From NCBI RefSeq assembly GCF_004341245.1, contig NZ_SLWY01000017.1:1-64000 (forward strand): 64,000 bases of DNA, written 5' to 3'. Positions 7,700-18,000 of the stretch are shown here, piece by piece; position 1 is the first letter of the stretch; each line of letters opens with the position of its first letter. Under the pieces are notes generated by a model that saw only the letters and a list, made by a program, of their open reading frames with translations, did not search any database and was not told where the DNA came from. The DNA comes from Plasticicumulans lactativorans (lineage in GTDB: Bacteria > Pseudomonadota > Gammaproteobacteria > Competibacterales > Competibacteraceae). A program made the position numbers and the translations under genes.

Positions 7700-8077
7700 A
7701 TGCCCCCCCGCGACCGCACCCTGCCCCTCGTCTACTCCTGCTCGGGCTGCTCCAGCGCCGCGCAGATGGCCAACCACCTCGCGCTCGCGCTCGACCGCGG
7801 CGGCCACGCCGAGATGTCGTGCATCGCCGGCGTCGGCGGTGACGTGCCGGCGCTGGTGCGCGTCGCCACCTCGGGGCGGCCGGTCGTCGCCCTCGACGGC
7901 TGCGCGCTCGCCTGCGTCAGGCACACGCTGGCGCGCCACGGCGTGGTGCCCGCGGTGCACCACGTGCTCGCCGACTACGGCGTGAAGAAGCGCTACCAGG
8001 CCGACTTCGACCCCGCCGAGGCCGCCGATGCGCTGGCGCGGGTGCAGGCCACGCTGCCCGCCCCGGCCGCCGCCTGA
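7700..8077 (+). CDS. DGC-domain zinc-binding protein
   Basis: A 125-residue cytoplasmic protein of the DGC family (named for a conserved Asp-Gly-Cys). Visible metal-ligand candidates are CSGCSSAAQMAN near residue 14, MSCIAGVGG in the middle and DGCALACVR near residue 70. These proteins are predicted zinc binders and commonly lie with Fnr/DNR regulators and nitrogen oxide or thiol stress genes. A likely activator site precedes it at 7629-7642. The ribosome binding site is GGAG (cacggagagccgcc). The function is not established. Confidence 0.75.
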   Translation: MPPRDRTLPLVYSCSGCSSAAQMANHLALALDRGGHAEMSCIAGVGGDVPALVRVATSGRPVVALDGCALACVRHTLARHGVVPAVHHVLADYGVKKRYQADFDPAEAADALARVQATLPAPAAA

Positions 8078-8090
8078 CGCCCCGCGCCGC

Positions 8091-9062
8091 TCACAGCCGC
8101 AGCGCGCGGCTGTCGGGGGCGCCCTGGCGCCACTGGCGCTTGTAGGCCTCGAAGTCCCAGCGGTCGAAGAACTCGCGCGCGGCGAGCCGGCCCTGGGCGT
8201 AGAGCCAGGCGGCGTCGGCCTTGCTCAGGTCGAAGTCGGTCGAGCGCACGTGCCCGGTGTGGATCGGGATGGTGCGGGCGAAGTGCTGGTCCTCGATGTA
8301 GCGGGCGTCGTGGGCGTCGAGCATGGTGCTGAACAGCGCCGCGAACAGCGTGAGCGGGCCGTTGATCTGGTGCGGGCGGTTTTCCTTGGGGTTGACCAGC
8401 TTGTAGCCGAAGGTCGGCCATGCGGGCTCGCCATCGCTGTCGAACAGCCACACCGGGAAGTTGCTGAGCACGCCGCCGTCGACGATGTAGCAGCTGCGCC
8501 CCTCCTTCGACTTCAGCACCACCGGCTCGAAGAAGAACGGGATGCTCATGCTCATGCGCACCGCGCGCGCCACGTCGAGGTCGTCGGGGTCGAGCTTGTA
8601 GTCGACCGCGTCGTCGGGGAAGCGCAGCAGCTTGCCGCGGCTGATGTCGGCGGCGATCACCTTGAGGCGCCAGCGCCAGCGCGCGTCGGTCTCGGCGGTG
8701 CGCAGGTCGGCGAAGGTGTGCACGCCCTTGGCGGCGAGCTTCTCGCGTATCCACTCCTCGAAGTAGTCGCCCTCGTAGATGCCCTTCTCGAAGCCCAGGC
8801 TCAGCGCCGGGCCGAGCAGCGGGATGTGGTCGATCAGGCTCTCGTCCTTGAACTCGCGGTAGTCGAGGTTGTCGATCACCGCCTTCAGCTCGGCCGCGCT
8901 GTAGCCCGCCGCCACCAGCGCCGCGATGATCGCCCCGGCCGAGGTGCCGGCGACGTTCTCGAAGCGGTAGCCCTGCTCCTCGGTGACGGCGAGCGCCCCG
9001 GCCAGGCCGATGCCCTTGACCCCGCCGCCTTCGAACACCCCGTCGACCTTCTTCGTGCTCAT
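8091..9062 (-). CDS. Patatin-like phospholipase
   Basis: A 323-residue serine hydrolase of the patatin family, acting on lipid acyl esters with a Ser-Asp dyad. The oxyanion motif EGGGVKG is at residues 11-17, the nucleophile S41 is in GTSAG, and the catalytic Asp is in VDGGVLSNFPV at about residue 195. All key motifs are intact. No signal peptide is visible, so it is probably cytoplasmic or membrane-associated. The ATG at 9062 (MSTKKVDG) was chosen because the family always starts just before the GGG motif. It is last in the minus-strand run that includes recCBD. Confidence 0.88.
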   Translation of the reverse strand: MSTKKVDGVFEGGGVKGIGLAGALAVTEEQGYRFENVAGTSAGAIIAALVAAGYSAAELKAVIDNLDYREFKDESLIDHIPLLGPALSLGFEKGIYEGDYFEEWIREKLAAKGVHTFADLRTAETDARWRWRLKVIAADISRGKLLRFPDDAVDYKLDPDDLDVARAVRMSMSIPFFFEPVVLKSKEGRSCYIVDGGVLSNFPVWLFDSDGEPAWPTFGYKLVNPKENRPHQINGPLTLFAALFSTMLDAHDARYIEDQHFARTIPIHTGHVRSTDFDLSKADAAWLYAQGRLAAREFFDRWDFEAYKRQWRQGAPDSRALRL

Positions 9063-9127
9063 GACCGCCCCCGCGCGCAAGCGCGACGACACCGTGCCGC
9101 CGCGTTGTCGCCAGTGTAGGCCGCGCC

Positions 9128-9622
9128 TCAGCCCCCGGCAGCGAGATGTGCCAGTGCCGCGCCGGTGACGCGCTGCACCGTCCAGTCGTTCATCGGCTGG
9201 GCGCCGAGGTGGCGGTAGAAGCGGATCGCCGGCTCGTTCCAGTCGAGCACCGACCATTCGAGGCGCCCGCAGCCGCGTTCGAGCGCGAGCCGCGCCAGGT
9301 GCACCAGCAGCGTGCGGCCGATGCCGCGGCCGCGCTGCGCCGGCTCGACGAACAGGTCTTCGAGGTACAGCCCCGGCCGCCCGAGGAAGGTCGAATAGGT
9401 GTGGAAGAACAGCGCGAAGCCGGCCGGCGTGCCGCGCCACTCGGCGATCAGCACCTCGGCGACCGGGCGGGCGCCGAACAGCGTCGCGTGCAGCCCCTCC
9501 TCGGTGGCGACGACCTCGCCGGCGAGGCGCTCGTAGTCGGCGAGCGCGCGGATGAAGCGCAGGATCAGCGGCACGTCGGCGGCGACGGCGGGGCGGATCA
9601 CGAGGTCGGCGGGCATGGTCAT
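9128..9622 (-). CDS. GNAT family N-acetyltransferase
   Basis: A 164-residue acetyltransferase. The acetyl-CoA binding motif QRGRGIGRTLL lies at about residues 97-107, followed by ALERGCGRLEWSVLDWNEPAIRFYRHLGA, the C-terminal pattern of the diamine/spermidine acetyltransferase (SSAT-like) group. The start ATG overlaps the recD stop codon by 4 bases (9619-9622), indicating translational coupling. The substrate is unknown; a polyamine or amino acid is plausible from the subfamily. Confidence 0.85.
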   Translation of the reverse strand: MTMPADLVIRPAVAADVPLILRFIRALADYERLAGEVVATEEGLHATLFGARPVAEVLIAEWRGTPAGFALFFHTYSTFLGRPGLYLEDLFVEPAQRGRGIGRTLLVHLARLALERGCGRLEWSVLDWNEPAIRFYRHLGAQPMNDWTVQRVTGAALAHLAAGG

Positions 9623-11556
9623 CGCGGCGGTTTCTCTGCGGGCAGGACGGACGGATCGGCAAGGCGTGCGGCGAGCCCCGAGGCGCGCCGCACCGGGCGG
9701 GCGACGGCGCGCGCGAGGGTCTCGGCCGTTGCCGCCAGGTGCACGTGGCGGCGCGCGCGGGTGATGCCGGTGTAGAGCAGCTCGCGCGACAGCACCGGCG
9801 AGTCGGCCTCGGGCAGCACCAGCAGCACGCGGTCGAACTCCGAGCCCTGGCTCTTGTGCACGGTCATTGCGAACACCGGCTCGTGCTCGGGCAGGCGCGC
9901 GAGCGGCAGGTCGCGCGGCGCGGCGCCGTCGCCGGCGGCCGGGAAGTGCACGCGCAGCGCGCCGTCGGCCGTCGCCACCGCGATGCCGACGTCGCCGTTG
10001 TAGAGGCCGAGGGTGTAGTCGTTGCGCGTCACCAGCAGCGGCCGGCCGGGGTACCAGGGGGTGTCGGGCAGCCCCAGCGCGCGGCGCGCGCGCGCCTCGA
10101 TGCGCGCGTTGAGGCCCTGCGCGCCGAGCGCGCCGTGGCGCTGCGCGCACAGCACCTGGAAGCCGGCGAAGGCGGCGAACAGCGTCTCCGGCGGCGCACC
10201 GGCGCGCACCGCGTCGAGGTAGCCGCGGTAGCCGGCGAGCGCGGCGTCGACCACCGCCTCGACGTCGCCGTCGGGCAGCCAGCCGAGGTCGGCGGCGGCG
10301 GCGCCTTCGAGCAGCGCGAGCGCGTCCGCCGCCGCGCCGGTGTTGACCGCGGCGGCGAGCCGGCCGATGCCGGCGCGGGCGTCGAAGCGAAAGCTGTGGC
10401 GCAACAGCGCGATGCTCTCGGCGAGCGGCGCCGTCGTCGCGGCGGCGGCGGCGACCGGTTCGCCGAGCACCGCGCCGAGGCGCGCGGCGAAGGCCGCCGG
10501 CGGCGGGCCGGCCTGCGCGGCGATGTCGGCGAGCACCGAGCCGGCCTCGACCGAGGCGAGCTGGTCGCGGTCGCCGAGCAGCAGCAGCCGCGCCTGCGCC
10601 GGCAGCGCGGCGACGGTCTTCGCCATCAGCGGCAGGTCGACCATCGACACCTCGTCGATCACCAGCAGGTCGAGTGCGAGCGGGGCATCGGGGCCGTGGC
10701 GGAAGCGCACCGAGCCGGGGCGCACGCCGAGCAGGCGGTGCAGCGTCGACGCCGTCTGCGGCAGCGCGGCGAGCGTCGCCGCCGCCTCGCCCTGCGCGGC
10801 GAGCTGCGCGGTGGCCGCGCGCAGCGCCTCCTCCATGCGCGCGGCGGCCTTGCCGGTGGGCGCGGCCAGGCGCACGCGCAGCCCCGGGCCGTGCTGGCCG
10901 ACCAGCGCCGCGAGCACACGCGCGAGCGTGGTGGTCTTGCCGGTGCCCGGGCCGCCCGAGATCACCGCGAAGCGCGACAGCACCGCCACCGCCGCCGCGC
11001 GACGCTGGTCGGCCGCCGCCGGGTCGGCCGGGAACAGCCGCGCCAGGTCGGCGCGCAGGCGCGCCGCGTCGACGTCCACCGGCTGCGCGGCGAGCCGGCG
11101 CAGCCCGGCGGCGAGCGCGCCCTCGTAGGCCCAGTAGCGGTACAGGTAGAGCCGCCCGGCGGCGTCGAGCAGCAGCGGCGCCGGTTCCCCCCCCGGTGCG
11201 CCCACCGCCGGGCTCGCCGCGAGCGCGGCGCGCCACGCCGCCGGCTCCGGCGCCCACAGCGCCGGCGCGTCGGCGGCGGCCGGCAGCAGCAGCCGGCCGC
11301 GCGGCCCCGGGTTGGCGAGGTCGAGGCAGGCGTGCCCCTCGCCCACCGCGCGGCTCGCCAGCGCGGCGGCGAGCGCGAGCGCCGGCCCGCCGCCGCCGAG
11401 GCGCACGAGCAGCCGGGCGAAGCCGAGGTCGAGCTCCGACAGCACGCCGGCGTCGAACAGGCGCTGCAGCTCGTCGCCCGCCGCCGCGGCCGGCGGCGGC
11501 GCGGCGGCGAAGAGGTCACCCTGCCCGGCATCAGGCCTGGCGCGTGCCGGCATCAC
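9619..11556 (-). CDS. recD: Exodeoxyribonuclease V alpha subunit RecD
   Basis: A 645-residue 5'-3' helicase subunit of RecBCD. Walker A ISGGPGTGKTTTL is at about residue 193 and Walker B LVIDEVSMVDLPLM follows. The UvrD/TraA-like end has MTVHKSQGSEF and LLYTGITRARRHVHL. The N-terminal domain (ELQRLFDAGVLSELDLGFA) is the normal RecD start. It overlaps the 3' end of recB by 26 bases and the acetyltransferase start by 4, so it is co-transcribed. The complex degrades and recombines double-stranded DNA ends. Confidence 0.95.
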   Translation of the reverse strand: MMPARARPDAGQGDLFAAAPPPAAAAGDELQRLFDAGVLSELDLGFARLLVRLGGGGPALALAAALASRAVGEGHACLDLANPGPRGRLLLPAAADAPALWAPEPAAWRAALAASPAVGAPGGEPAPLLLDAAGRLYLYRYWAYEGALAAGLRRLAAQPVDVDAARLRADLARLFPADPAAADQRRAAAVAVLSRFAVISGGPGTGKTTTLARVLAALVGQHGPGLRVRLAAPTGKAAARMEEALRAATAQLAAQGEAAATLAALPQTASTLHRLLGVRPGSVRFRHGPDAPLALDLLVIDEVSMVDLPLMAKTVAALPAQARLLLLGDRDQLASVEAGSVLADIAAQAGPPPAAFAARLGAVLGEPVAAAAATTAPLAESIALLRHSFRFDARAGIGRLAAAVNTGAAADALALLEGAAAADLGWLPDGDVEAVVDAALAGYRGYLDAVRAGAPPETLFAAFAGFQVLCAQRHGALGAQGLNARIEARARRALGLPDTPWYPGRPLLVTRNDYTLGLYNGDVGIAVATADGALRVHFPAAGDGAAPRDLPLARLPEHEPVFAMTVHKSQGSEFDRVLLVLPEADSPVLSRELLYTGITRARRHVHLAATAETLARAVARPVRRASGLAARLADPSVLPAEKPPR

Positions 11557-14500
11557 CGTGCTCCAGGTAGTGGTCGAGCGCCTCCACCAGCGCGGGCGCG
11601 GGGCGATCGGCGAACACGCCGTGGCCCGGCCCGAGCGCCGGGCCCATGCCGCGCAGGAACAGGTAGAACACCCCGCCGAAGTCGCGCGCGTAGGCGTAGC
11701 CCGGGCGCTTCAGGCGCAGCCAGCGGTGCACCGCGACGGTGTAGACCAGGTACTGCAGGCGGTAGCCGGCGGCGTCCATCGCCGCCGGCAGGCGCTCGGC
11801 GCGGTAGTCGTCGGCCTCGGCGCCGAGCCAGTTCGACTTGTAGTCGACCACGTACACGCGCCCGCGCGCCTCGAACACCAGGTCGACGAAGCCGCGCAGG
11901 TAGCCGCCGAGCGGCTCGAAGGCGAGCCCCGGCAGCACCACGCCGTGCGCGCCGAGCACGCGCGCGAGCCCGGCCACCGACAGCCCGGCGAGCGGGTAGA
12001 CGAACTCCAGCTCCACCCGCCGGCGCGCCGCCGGCACCTCGGCGAGGCGCAGCCCGGTGGCGTCGAGCGGGGTGTGCAGCACGTCGTGGATGCCGGCGGC
12101 GACGGCCTCGCGCCACTGCGGCGCAAAGTCGTGGCGGGCGAGCTGGCGCGCGGCCTCGGCGGCGATCGCCTCGCGGTCGGCGGTGGCGAAGTCGAGCGCC
12201 TCGAAGATCGCGTGCAGGCAGGTGCCGGCACGCGCCCCGCGCGGGAAGGCGCGGAAGTCGTCGGGCGCCTGCACCGCCGCGTCCGCCAGCGGCAGCGGCA
12301 CGGCGGCGTCGTGGTCGGGCCCCTCGTGCGCGAGCCCCTGCACCAGCTGGCTGAAGCTCGTCAGCCGCCAGCCCGGCACCAGCGTGCGCGTGAACGGGCG
12401 CGCGGCGAGCGATGTGCGCGACTCGGCCACGGCGCGGTAGTGCGCGGGCGCCTCGTCGGGCCAGTCGAGCACCGCGACCGCCCCGCCGCTCGCCGCGGCG
12501 AGCGCGTCGAGTTCGCCGCGCGGCAGGACGCCCGGCGCCTCGCCCATGCCCTGCGGGTGCAGCAGCCAGGCGAGCGGGCTCGACTCGGCCTTGTTGACCG
12601 CGCCCCACACCACGTAGCAGCGGTGGCGCGCGCGGGTCAGCGCGACGTAGGCGAGGCGCAGGTTCTCGGCGTGCTCCTCGCGCTCGGCGAGCGCGCGCCC
12701 CGGCGCGTCGGCGGCGGCGCCGAACTCGACCACGCCGTGCCCGTCGTGGTGGTAGCGGATCGCCGACGCCTTGCGCGCGTGCACCTGGCCGTCCCACAGG
12801 AAGGGGCAGAACACCACCGGGTACTCCAGCCCCTTGCTCTTGTGGATGGTGACGATCTTCACCCGCTCGGCGTCGCTCTCCAGGCGCAGCTGGCGGTCGT
12901 CGTCGTCGCCGCCCGGCGCGTCGCGATGCGCAGCGAGCCAGCGCAGCAGCGCCGCCGGCGCCAGGCGCTCGGCGCTCTCGGCGGCGGCGGCGAGCTCGGC
13001 CAGGTGCAGCAGGTTGGTCAGGCGGCGCTCGCCGTCGGCCAGCGCGAGCAGGCGGCGCTCGACCGCGTGCCCGGCGAGCAGCGCGCGCAGCATCGCGCTG
13101 AAGCCGCGCTCGCGCCACAGCGCGTGGTAGCGGTGGAAGACGTCGAGCAGGCGCTCCCAGGCCGCCGGGTCGGCGTCGAGCGCGAGCAGCCCGGCGGCGT
13201 CGACGCCGAACAGCGGCGTGATCAGCGCCGCGCGCACCCGCGCCTCGCGCCGCGGCTCGTGCACCGCGAGCAGCACGCGCTCCAATGCCTCGGCCTCGGC
13301 GCTCGCGAACACGCTCTCGCGCGACTGCAGCACCGCGGGCACGCCGAGCGCGGCGAGCGCGTCGCGGATCAGGCCGGCCTGGCGGTGGCTGCGCACCAGC
13401 ACCGCGATGTCGCCACCGTTCAGCGCGCGCCCGTCGAGGCGCGCGCCGGGTGCGCCGAGCAGGCGCGCGATGCGCCGCGCGCAGGCGCTGGCGGCGAGCC
13501 CGCTGGCGCGCTCCCTGGCGAGCCCCTGGCCGTCCTCACCGGCGGGCAGCAGCCACAGCTGCAGCGCGGCATCGGCGGGGCCGTCGGGCAAGGTGCACTC
13601 GGCCGGCGCGCGCGGCGCCGCCGCCACCGGCTGGAAGGCGATCCCGGGCAGCATGAAGGGGTCGGGGCGGCTCGCGAACAGCGCGTTGACCGCCGCCACC
13701 AGCGCCGGGCGCGAGCGCCAGTTGGTGGCGAGCGTGTAGCGCTCGGGGGCGTCGGCGCGCGCGCGCAGGTAGGCGAACACGTCGGCGCCGCGGAAGCTGT
13801 AGATCGCCTGCTTGGGGTCGCCGACCATGAACACCGGCTGCGCGTGGCCGGCGTAGATCGCGCGGAAGATCGCGTACTGCGTCGGGTCGGTGTCCTGGAA
13901 CTCGTCGATCAGCGCGGCGGCGTAGCGGCTGCGCAGGCTCGCCGCGAGCCGCGTGCCGGCGCCCGGCGCAGCCAGCGCAGCGGCGAGCCCGCTCAGCAGG
14001 TCGTCGTAGGACTGCAGGCGCTCGCGCCGCTTGCGAGCCGCGAGTTCGCGCTCGGCGTAGTCGAGCAGCTCCAGGCGCAGCCGCGCCAGCGCGCCGGCGT
14101 GGAACTCGCGCGCGGTAGCGGCGGCATCGTGCAGGTGCGCGCAGGTGGCGAAGAACGGGTGCTCCGGCGGCGCCTTCCCCTTGCCGGTGGCCAGCGCGAG
14201 CCGCGCCGGCGTGAAGCGCTCGAGCCCGTCGAAGCCGGCGACGTCGGGCGCGGCGGCGAGGTAGGCATCGAGCGCGGCGAGCCACCTGGCGACGCTCGGC
14301 TTGCGGTAGGCGTTGCGGTTGAGCGCCGGCGATTCGAGCAGCAGCGCGGCCACCGCCTCGCGCGCCGCCGGCCACGCCTCGCGCGCCGCGGCGAAGGCCG
14401 CCGCGAAGGCCGCGTCGGCGGCGTCGACGTCGGCCGCCGCCGGCGCGATCCGCGCCAGCCCCGGGCGGCCGAGGTAGGGGCGCACCTCCGCCAGCAGCAC

Positions 14501-15052
14501 GCGCGGGCTCAGCCGCGCCGCCAGCACCTGGCCGACGAAGCTCGGCGTGGCCGCGTGCAGGCGCAGCCGCCAGAAGTCCTCGACCACCTCGGCGAGCAGC
14601 GCGTCGGCATCGGCGAGCGTCTCGGCGGCGAAGGGCTGGCCGGCGGCGAAGGCGTGCTCGCCGAGCACCCGTGAGCAGAAGCCGTGGATCGTGAAGATCG
14701 CCGCCTCGTCGAAGCCGAGCACCGCCGCCTCGAGCCGCCGCGCCGCGCGCACGCGGTCGTCGCACGCATCGAGCAGCCCGGCGAGCACCGCGTCGTCGCC
14801 GGCCCCGGCCTCGCCGGCGAAGGCCGCGCGCGCCGCGGCGAGGCGCGCACGGATGCGCCCGCGCAGCTCGTGCGTCGCCGCCTCGGTGAAGGTCACCACC
14901 AGGATGCGGTCGACGTGCAGCCCGGCCTCCACCACCAGGCGCAGGTACAGCCCGGCGATCGCGTAGGTCTTGCCGGTACCGGCGCTCGCCTCGACCAGGC
15001 ACAGGCGGTCGAGCGGCACGCCGAGGGCGTCGAAGGCCCGCAAGGCCGTCAC
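11531..15052 (-). CDS. recB: Exodeoxyribonuclease V beta subunit RecB
   Basis: A 1173-residue helicase-nuclease. Walker A VEASAGTGKTYAI is near residue 20, and UvrD-type motifs VVTFTEAATHELR, LIDEFQDTDPTQY and TIHKSKGLEYPVVF follow. The C-terminal nuclease domain contains the Asp-Tyr-Lys motif (VYVVDYKSNW) of RecB nucleases. The GTG at 15052 is chosen because it overlaps the recC stop by 4 bases and precedes Walker A by the usual distance. The reading frame continues upstream only as a shadow in recC. Order recC-recB-recD is the gammaproteobacterial type without ptrA between. Confidence 0.95.
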   Translation of the reverse strand: MTALRAFDALGVPLDRLCLVEASAGTGKTYAIAGLYLRLVVEAGLHVDRILVVTFTEAATHELRGRIRARLAAARAAFAGEAGAGDDAVLAGLLDACDDRVRAARRLEAAVLGFDEAAIFTIHGFCSRVLGEHAFAAGQPFAAETLADADALLAEVVEDFWRLRLHAATPSFVGQVLAARLSPRVLLAEVRPYLGRPGLARIAPAAADVDAADAAFAAAFAAAREAWPAAREAVAALLLESPALNRNAYRKPSVARWLAALDAYLAAAPDVAGFDGLERFTPARLALATGKGKAPPEHPFFATCAHLHDAAATAREFHAGALARLRLELLDYAERELAARKRRERLQSYDDLLSGLAAALAAPGAGTRLAASLRSRYAAALIDEFQDTDPTQYAIFRAIYAGHAQPVFMVGDPKQAIYSFRGADVFAYLRARADAPERYTLATNWRSRPALVAAVNALFASRPDPFMLPGIAFQPVAAAPRAPAECTLPDGPADAALQLWLLPAGEDGQGLARERASGLAASACARRIARLLGAPGARLDGRALNGGDIAVLVRSHRQAGLIRDALAALGVPAVLQSRESVFASAEAEALERVLLAVHEPRREARVRAALITPLFGVDAAGLLALDADPAAWERLLDVFHRYHALWRERGFSAMLRALLAGHAVERRLLALADGERRLTNLLHLAELAAAAESAERLAPAALLRWLAAHRDAPGGDDDDRQLRLESDAERVKIVTIHKSKGLEYPVVFCPFLWDGQVHARKASAIRYHHDGHGVVEFGAAADAPGRALAEREEHAENLRLAYVALTRARHRCYVVWGAVNKAESSPLAWLLHPQGMGEAPGVLPRGELDALAAASGGAVAVLDWPDEAPAHYRAVAESRTSLAARPFTRTLVPGWRLTSFSQLVQGLAHEGPDHDAAVPLPLADAAVQAPDDFRAFPRGARAGTCLHAIFEALDFATADREAIAAEAARQLARHDFAPQWREAVAAGIHDVLHTPLDATGLRLAEVPAARRRVELEFVYPLAGLSVAGLARVLGAHGVVLPGLAFEPLGGYLRGFVDLVFEARGRVYVVDYKSNWLGAEADDYRAERLPAAMDAAGYRLQYLVYTVAVHRWLRLKRPGYAYARDFGGVFYLFLRGMGPALGPGHGVFADRPAPALVEALDHYLEHGDAGTRQA

Positions 15053-18000
15053 GGCGCCGCCTGCAGCGCCGCGCGCAGCGGGCCGTACACGGCGAGCGCG
15101 AGGCGGGCGAAGTCCGGCGCGTCGACCGGCGAGCGCTCGCCGAACAGCGCCGCGTAATAGGGGTCCTCGCGGTAGCCGTAGCGGCCGAAGCCGCCTTCCC
15201 ACTTGCCGCGCGCCGCGGCCAGCGCCTTGGCGTCGTCGGCCGTGCCGGCGCCGGTCGCCTGCGCGTAGGCCCAGGCGCAGGCCGGCACGAAGGGCAGCGG
15301 CTCGCACAGCGCGCGACCGTACAGCGCGAGGAGCTCGCCGAGCGTCGCCGCGGCGTCGGCGACCGGGGCGAGCACCAGGCTGCCGCCGAGCGCGTCGAGC
15401 CGGCTCGCCGGCTCCACGTCGGCCTCGCCGCGCGCGACCAGCAGGTTCAGCAGCAGGTGCTGCAGCCACAGCTCGAACAGGCTGCGCGCGCTCACCGGGT
15501 TGGGGTCGAGGCGGCGCAGGCCGTCGGCGTACACGTCGCGCAGCCAGCCGTCGAGCCGGTAGCCGGCGTGCTCGAAGGCCACCGGCAGCGGCGCCAGCGC
15601 GGCCGGCGCGCCGGCAGCGCGCGCCAGCACCGCGTCGACCTTCGCCGCCTCGCGCGCGTACAGCTGCTCGCCGACGGCGCCGTGCGGCAGCACGCCGCTG
15701 CGCGTGGCGAGCCGGCGCACGCTGCCCGGCGCGGTGCCGGCGCGGCGCCAGTCGAGCAGGCGCCGGCGCAGCTCGCGGTCGGCGAAGTCGTCGAGCACGA
15801 AGGGCTCGCGCTCCTCGGGCACGCCTTCGCCGCGCTCCAGGTGCACGCCGAGGCGCTCGCGCAGCAAGAGCCGCGCCGGGTGGCCGAGGCCGCGCACGAG
15901 CTCCGCCGGGCTCAGCGCGCGCAGCGCCTCCGGCGGCGCGGGCAGCGCGGCGGAAACGAGCGGCGGCGGCACGCCGCGGCCCAGCCCGACCTCGCGCGCG
16001 GCCTCGCACAGGCGCGTCGAATAGCTCGGCAGGCGCGGGTCGGCACCGAAGTAGCGCGGGCTGAACGGCTGCAGCGGGTGGCGCACGCGGATCGCGGCGA
16101 GCGCGTCGCCGCCGGGCTCGTGCGCTGCCTGTGCGCCCTCGCGGATGTAGTCGCCGAGTTCGGCGAGCAGCACCGAGGGCGGGATCTCGGCGTTGTCGCG
16201 GATGTCCTGGCCGACATGGCTGAGGTACAGCACCTCGCGCGCCGACAGCAGCGCCTCGAGGAACAGGTAGCGGTCGTCGTTGCGGCGCGAGCGGTCGCCG
16301 CGGCGCGGGTGCTGCGCGATCAGGTCGAAGTCGGGCGCGCGGTGGCGGCGCGGGAACACCGCGTCGTCGAGCCCGAGCAGGCACACCACGCGGAACGGGA
16401 TCGCGCGCATCGGCACCATCGCGCAGAAGGTCACGCCGCCGGCGAGGAAGCCCGCCGTGCCGGCGGCGTCGAGCTCGCCGGCGAGGCGCGCGCGCACCGC
16501 GGCGAGCGGCACGGCACCGCTGAAGCCGGCGCGCGTGGCGCTGTCGGCGAGCGCCTGCAGCGCCTCGCGCAGCGGCTGCAGCTCGGCCTCCTCGTCGGCG
16601 TCGGCGGCGAAGCAGTCGCCGAGCACGCGCGCGAGCACGGCGGCCCAGGCCTGCGGGCTGCGCTCGCCGGCGAGCTCGCGTTCGAGCGCGAACAGCCGCT
16701 CGGCGAAGGCGTTGAAGCGCCCGGCGGCGAGCGCCTCGCCGCCCTCGACCTCGTCGTGCGGCAGCACGTCGGCCCACAGCGCACGGCCGCCGGTGGGCAG
16801 CGCGTAGCCGAGCAGCAGGCGGTCGAGGCCGTCGCGCCAGGTGTGCTCGCGGCTGTCCGGCAGGCCGAGCGCGGCGCGGCCGGCGGCGTCGATGCCCCAG
16901 CGCACCCCGGTCGCCGCGAGCCAGTCGCGCACGCGCCCGAGGTCGTCCTCGCCGAGGCCGAAGCGCCGGCGCAGCGCCGGGGTTTCCAGCAGCCCGGCGA
17001 CGGCCGCCGCCGACCAGCGCCCGCCGGGCAGCGCGGTGAGCGCGAGGAAGGTCTCGACCAGCGCGCTGGCGCGGGTCAGGCCGCGGTCGGCGAGGCTGAA
17101 CGGGATGCGCCGCTCGCGCTCGGCGCTGCCGAACACCGCCTGCACCAGCGGCGCGTAGACCTCGATGTCGGGCGCCATCACCAGCACGTCGGCGGGGCCG
17201 AGCGTCGGCTCGCGCGCGAACAGGTCGAGGAGCTGGTCGTGCAGCACCTCGACCTCGCGCGCCGGGCCGTGGCAGACGTGGATCTGCACCGAGCGGTCGC
17301 TGGCGGCGAGCGCGTGGCGCGGCGCCGCGGCGTCGGCTTCGGCGCCGGCGCGCTGGTTGCCGCCGCGGTTGCGCAGGTCGAGGATGTCGCGCTGCAGCGC
17401 GTGCAGCAGGCAGCCCTCGCCGGGGTCGACGAAGGCGGTGGTCTCATGGTCGACCGGCAGCTCGGCGAGCAGGTGGTGGAAGTCGCGCCCCTGGCGCCCC
17501 AGCGAGGCGAGCAGGCGGTTGCCGGTTTCGAGGTAGAGCGCGGCGTGGTCGGCCGCCGGCAGCTCGCGCGCGATGCGCCGCTCCGACTCGATCAGGCCCC
17601 AGTACTCGCGGCAGGGGTTGAGCAGGTAGAGGTCGATGTCGCACAGCCGCGCCAGCGCGTGCAGCGCGTCGAGCAGCGGCGCCGGCAGCGTCGGGATACC
17701 GATGAACGACAGCCGCGCCGGCAGGCCCGGCGGGGGCGCGGCCAGCGCGCGCAGGCGCTCGACGAAGGCCGCGTGCAGGCGCGCGCGGTGGTCGGCGTCG
17801 TGCGCGGCGAGCAGGCGCCACAGCGCCGCCTGCCAGCCGTCGCCGGCGACCGCCGGCGCACCGGCCTCCCAGCGCGCGACCCAGTCGGGGCGGTGCACCA
17901 GGTACTGGTCGAAGGCGTCGGCGATGCGCGCGGCGAGCTCGCAGCGCCCGCGCGCGTCGCTCGCGTCGAGGTAGGCGCGCAGCGGCGCGAGCGCCGCGTC

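Noticed and set aside
11312-14674. Very long open frame on the plus strand opposite recB
   Set aside because: Long frames on the opposite strand are common in 70% GC coding DNA. The translation has no domain, is Arg/Ala/Gly-rich, and lies exactly antisense to recB.
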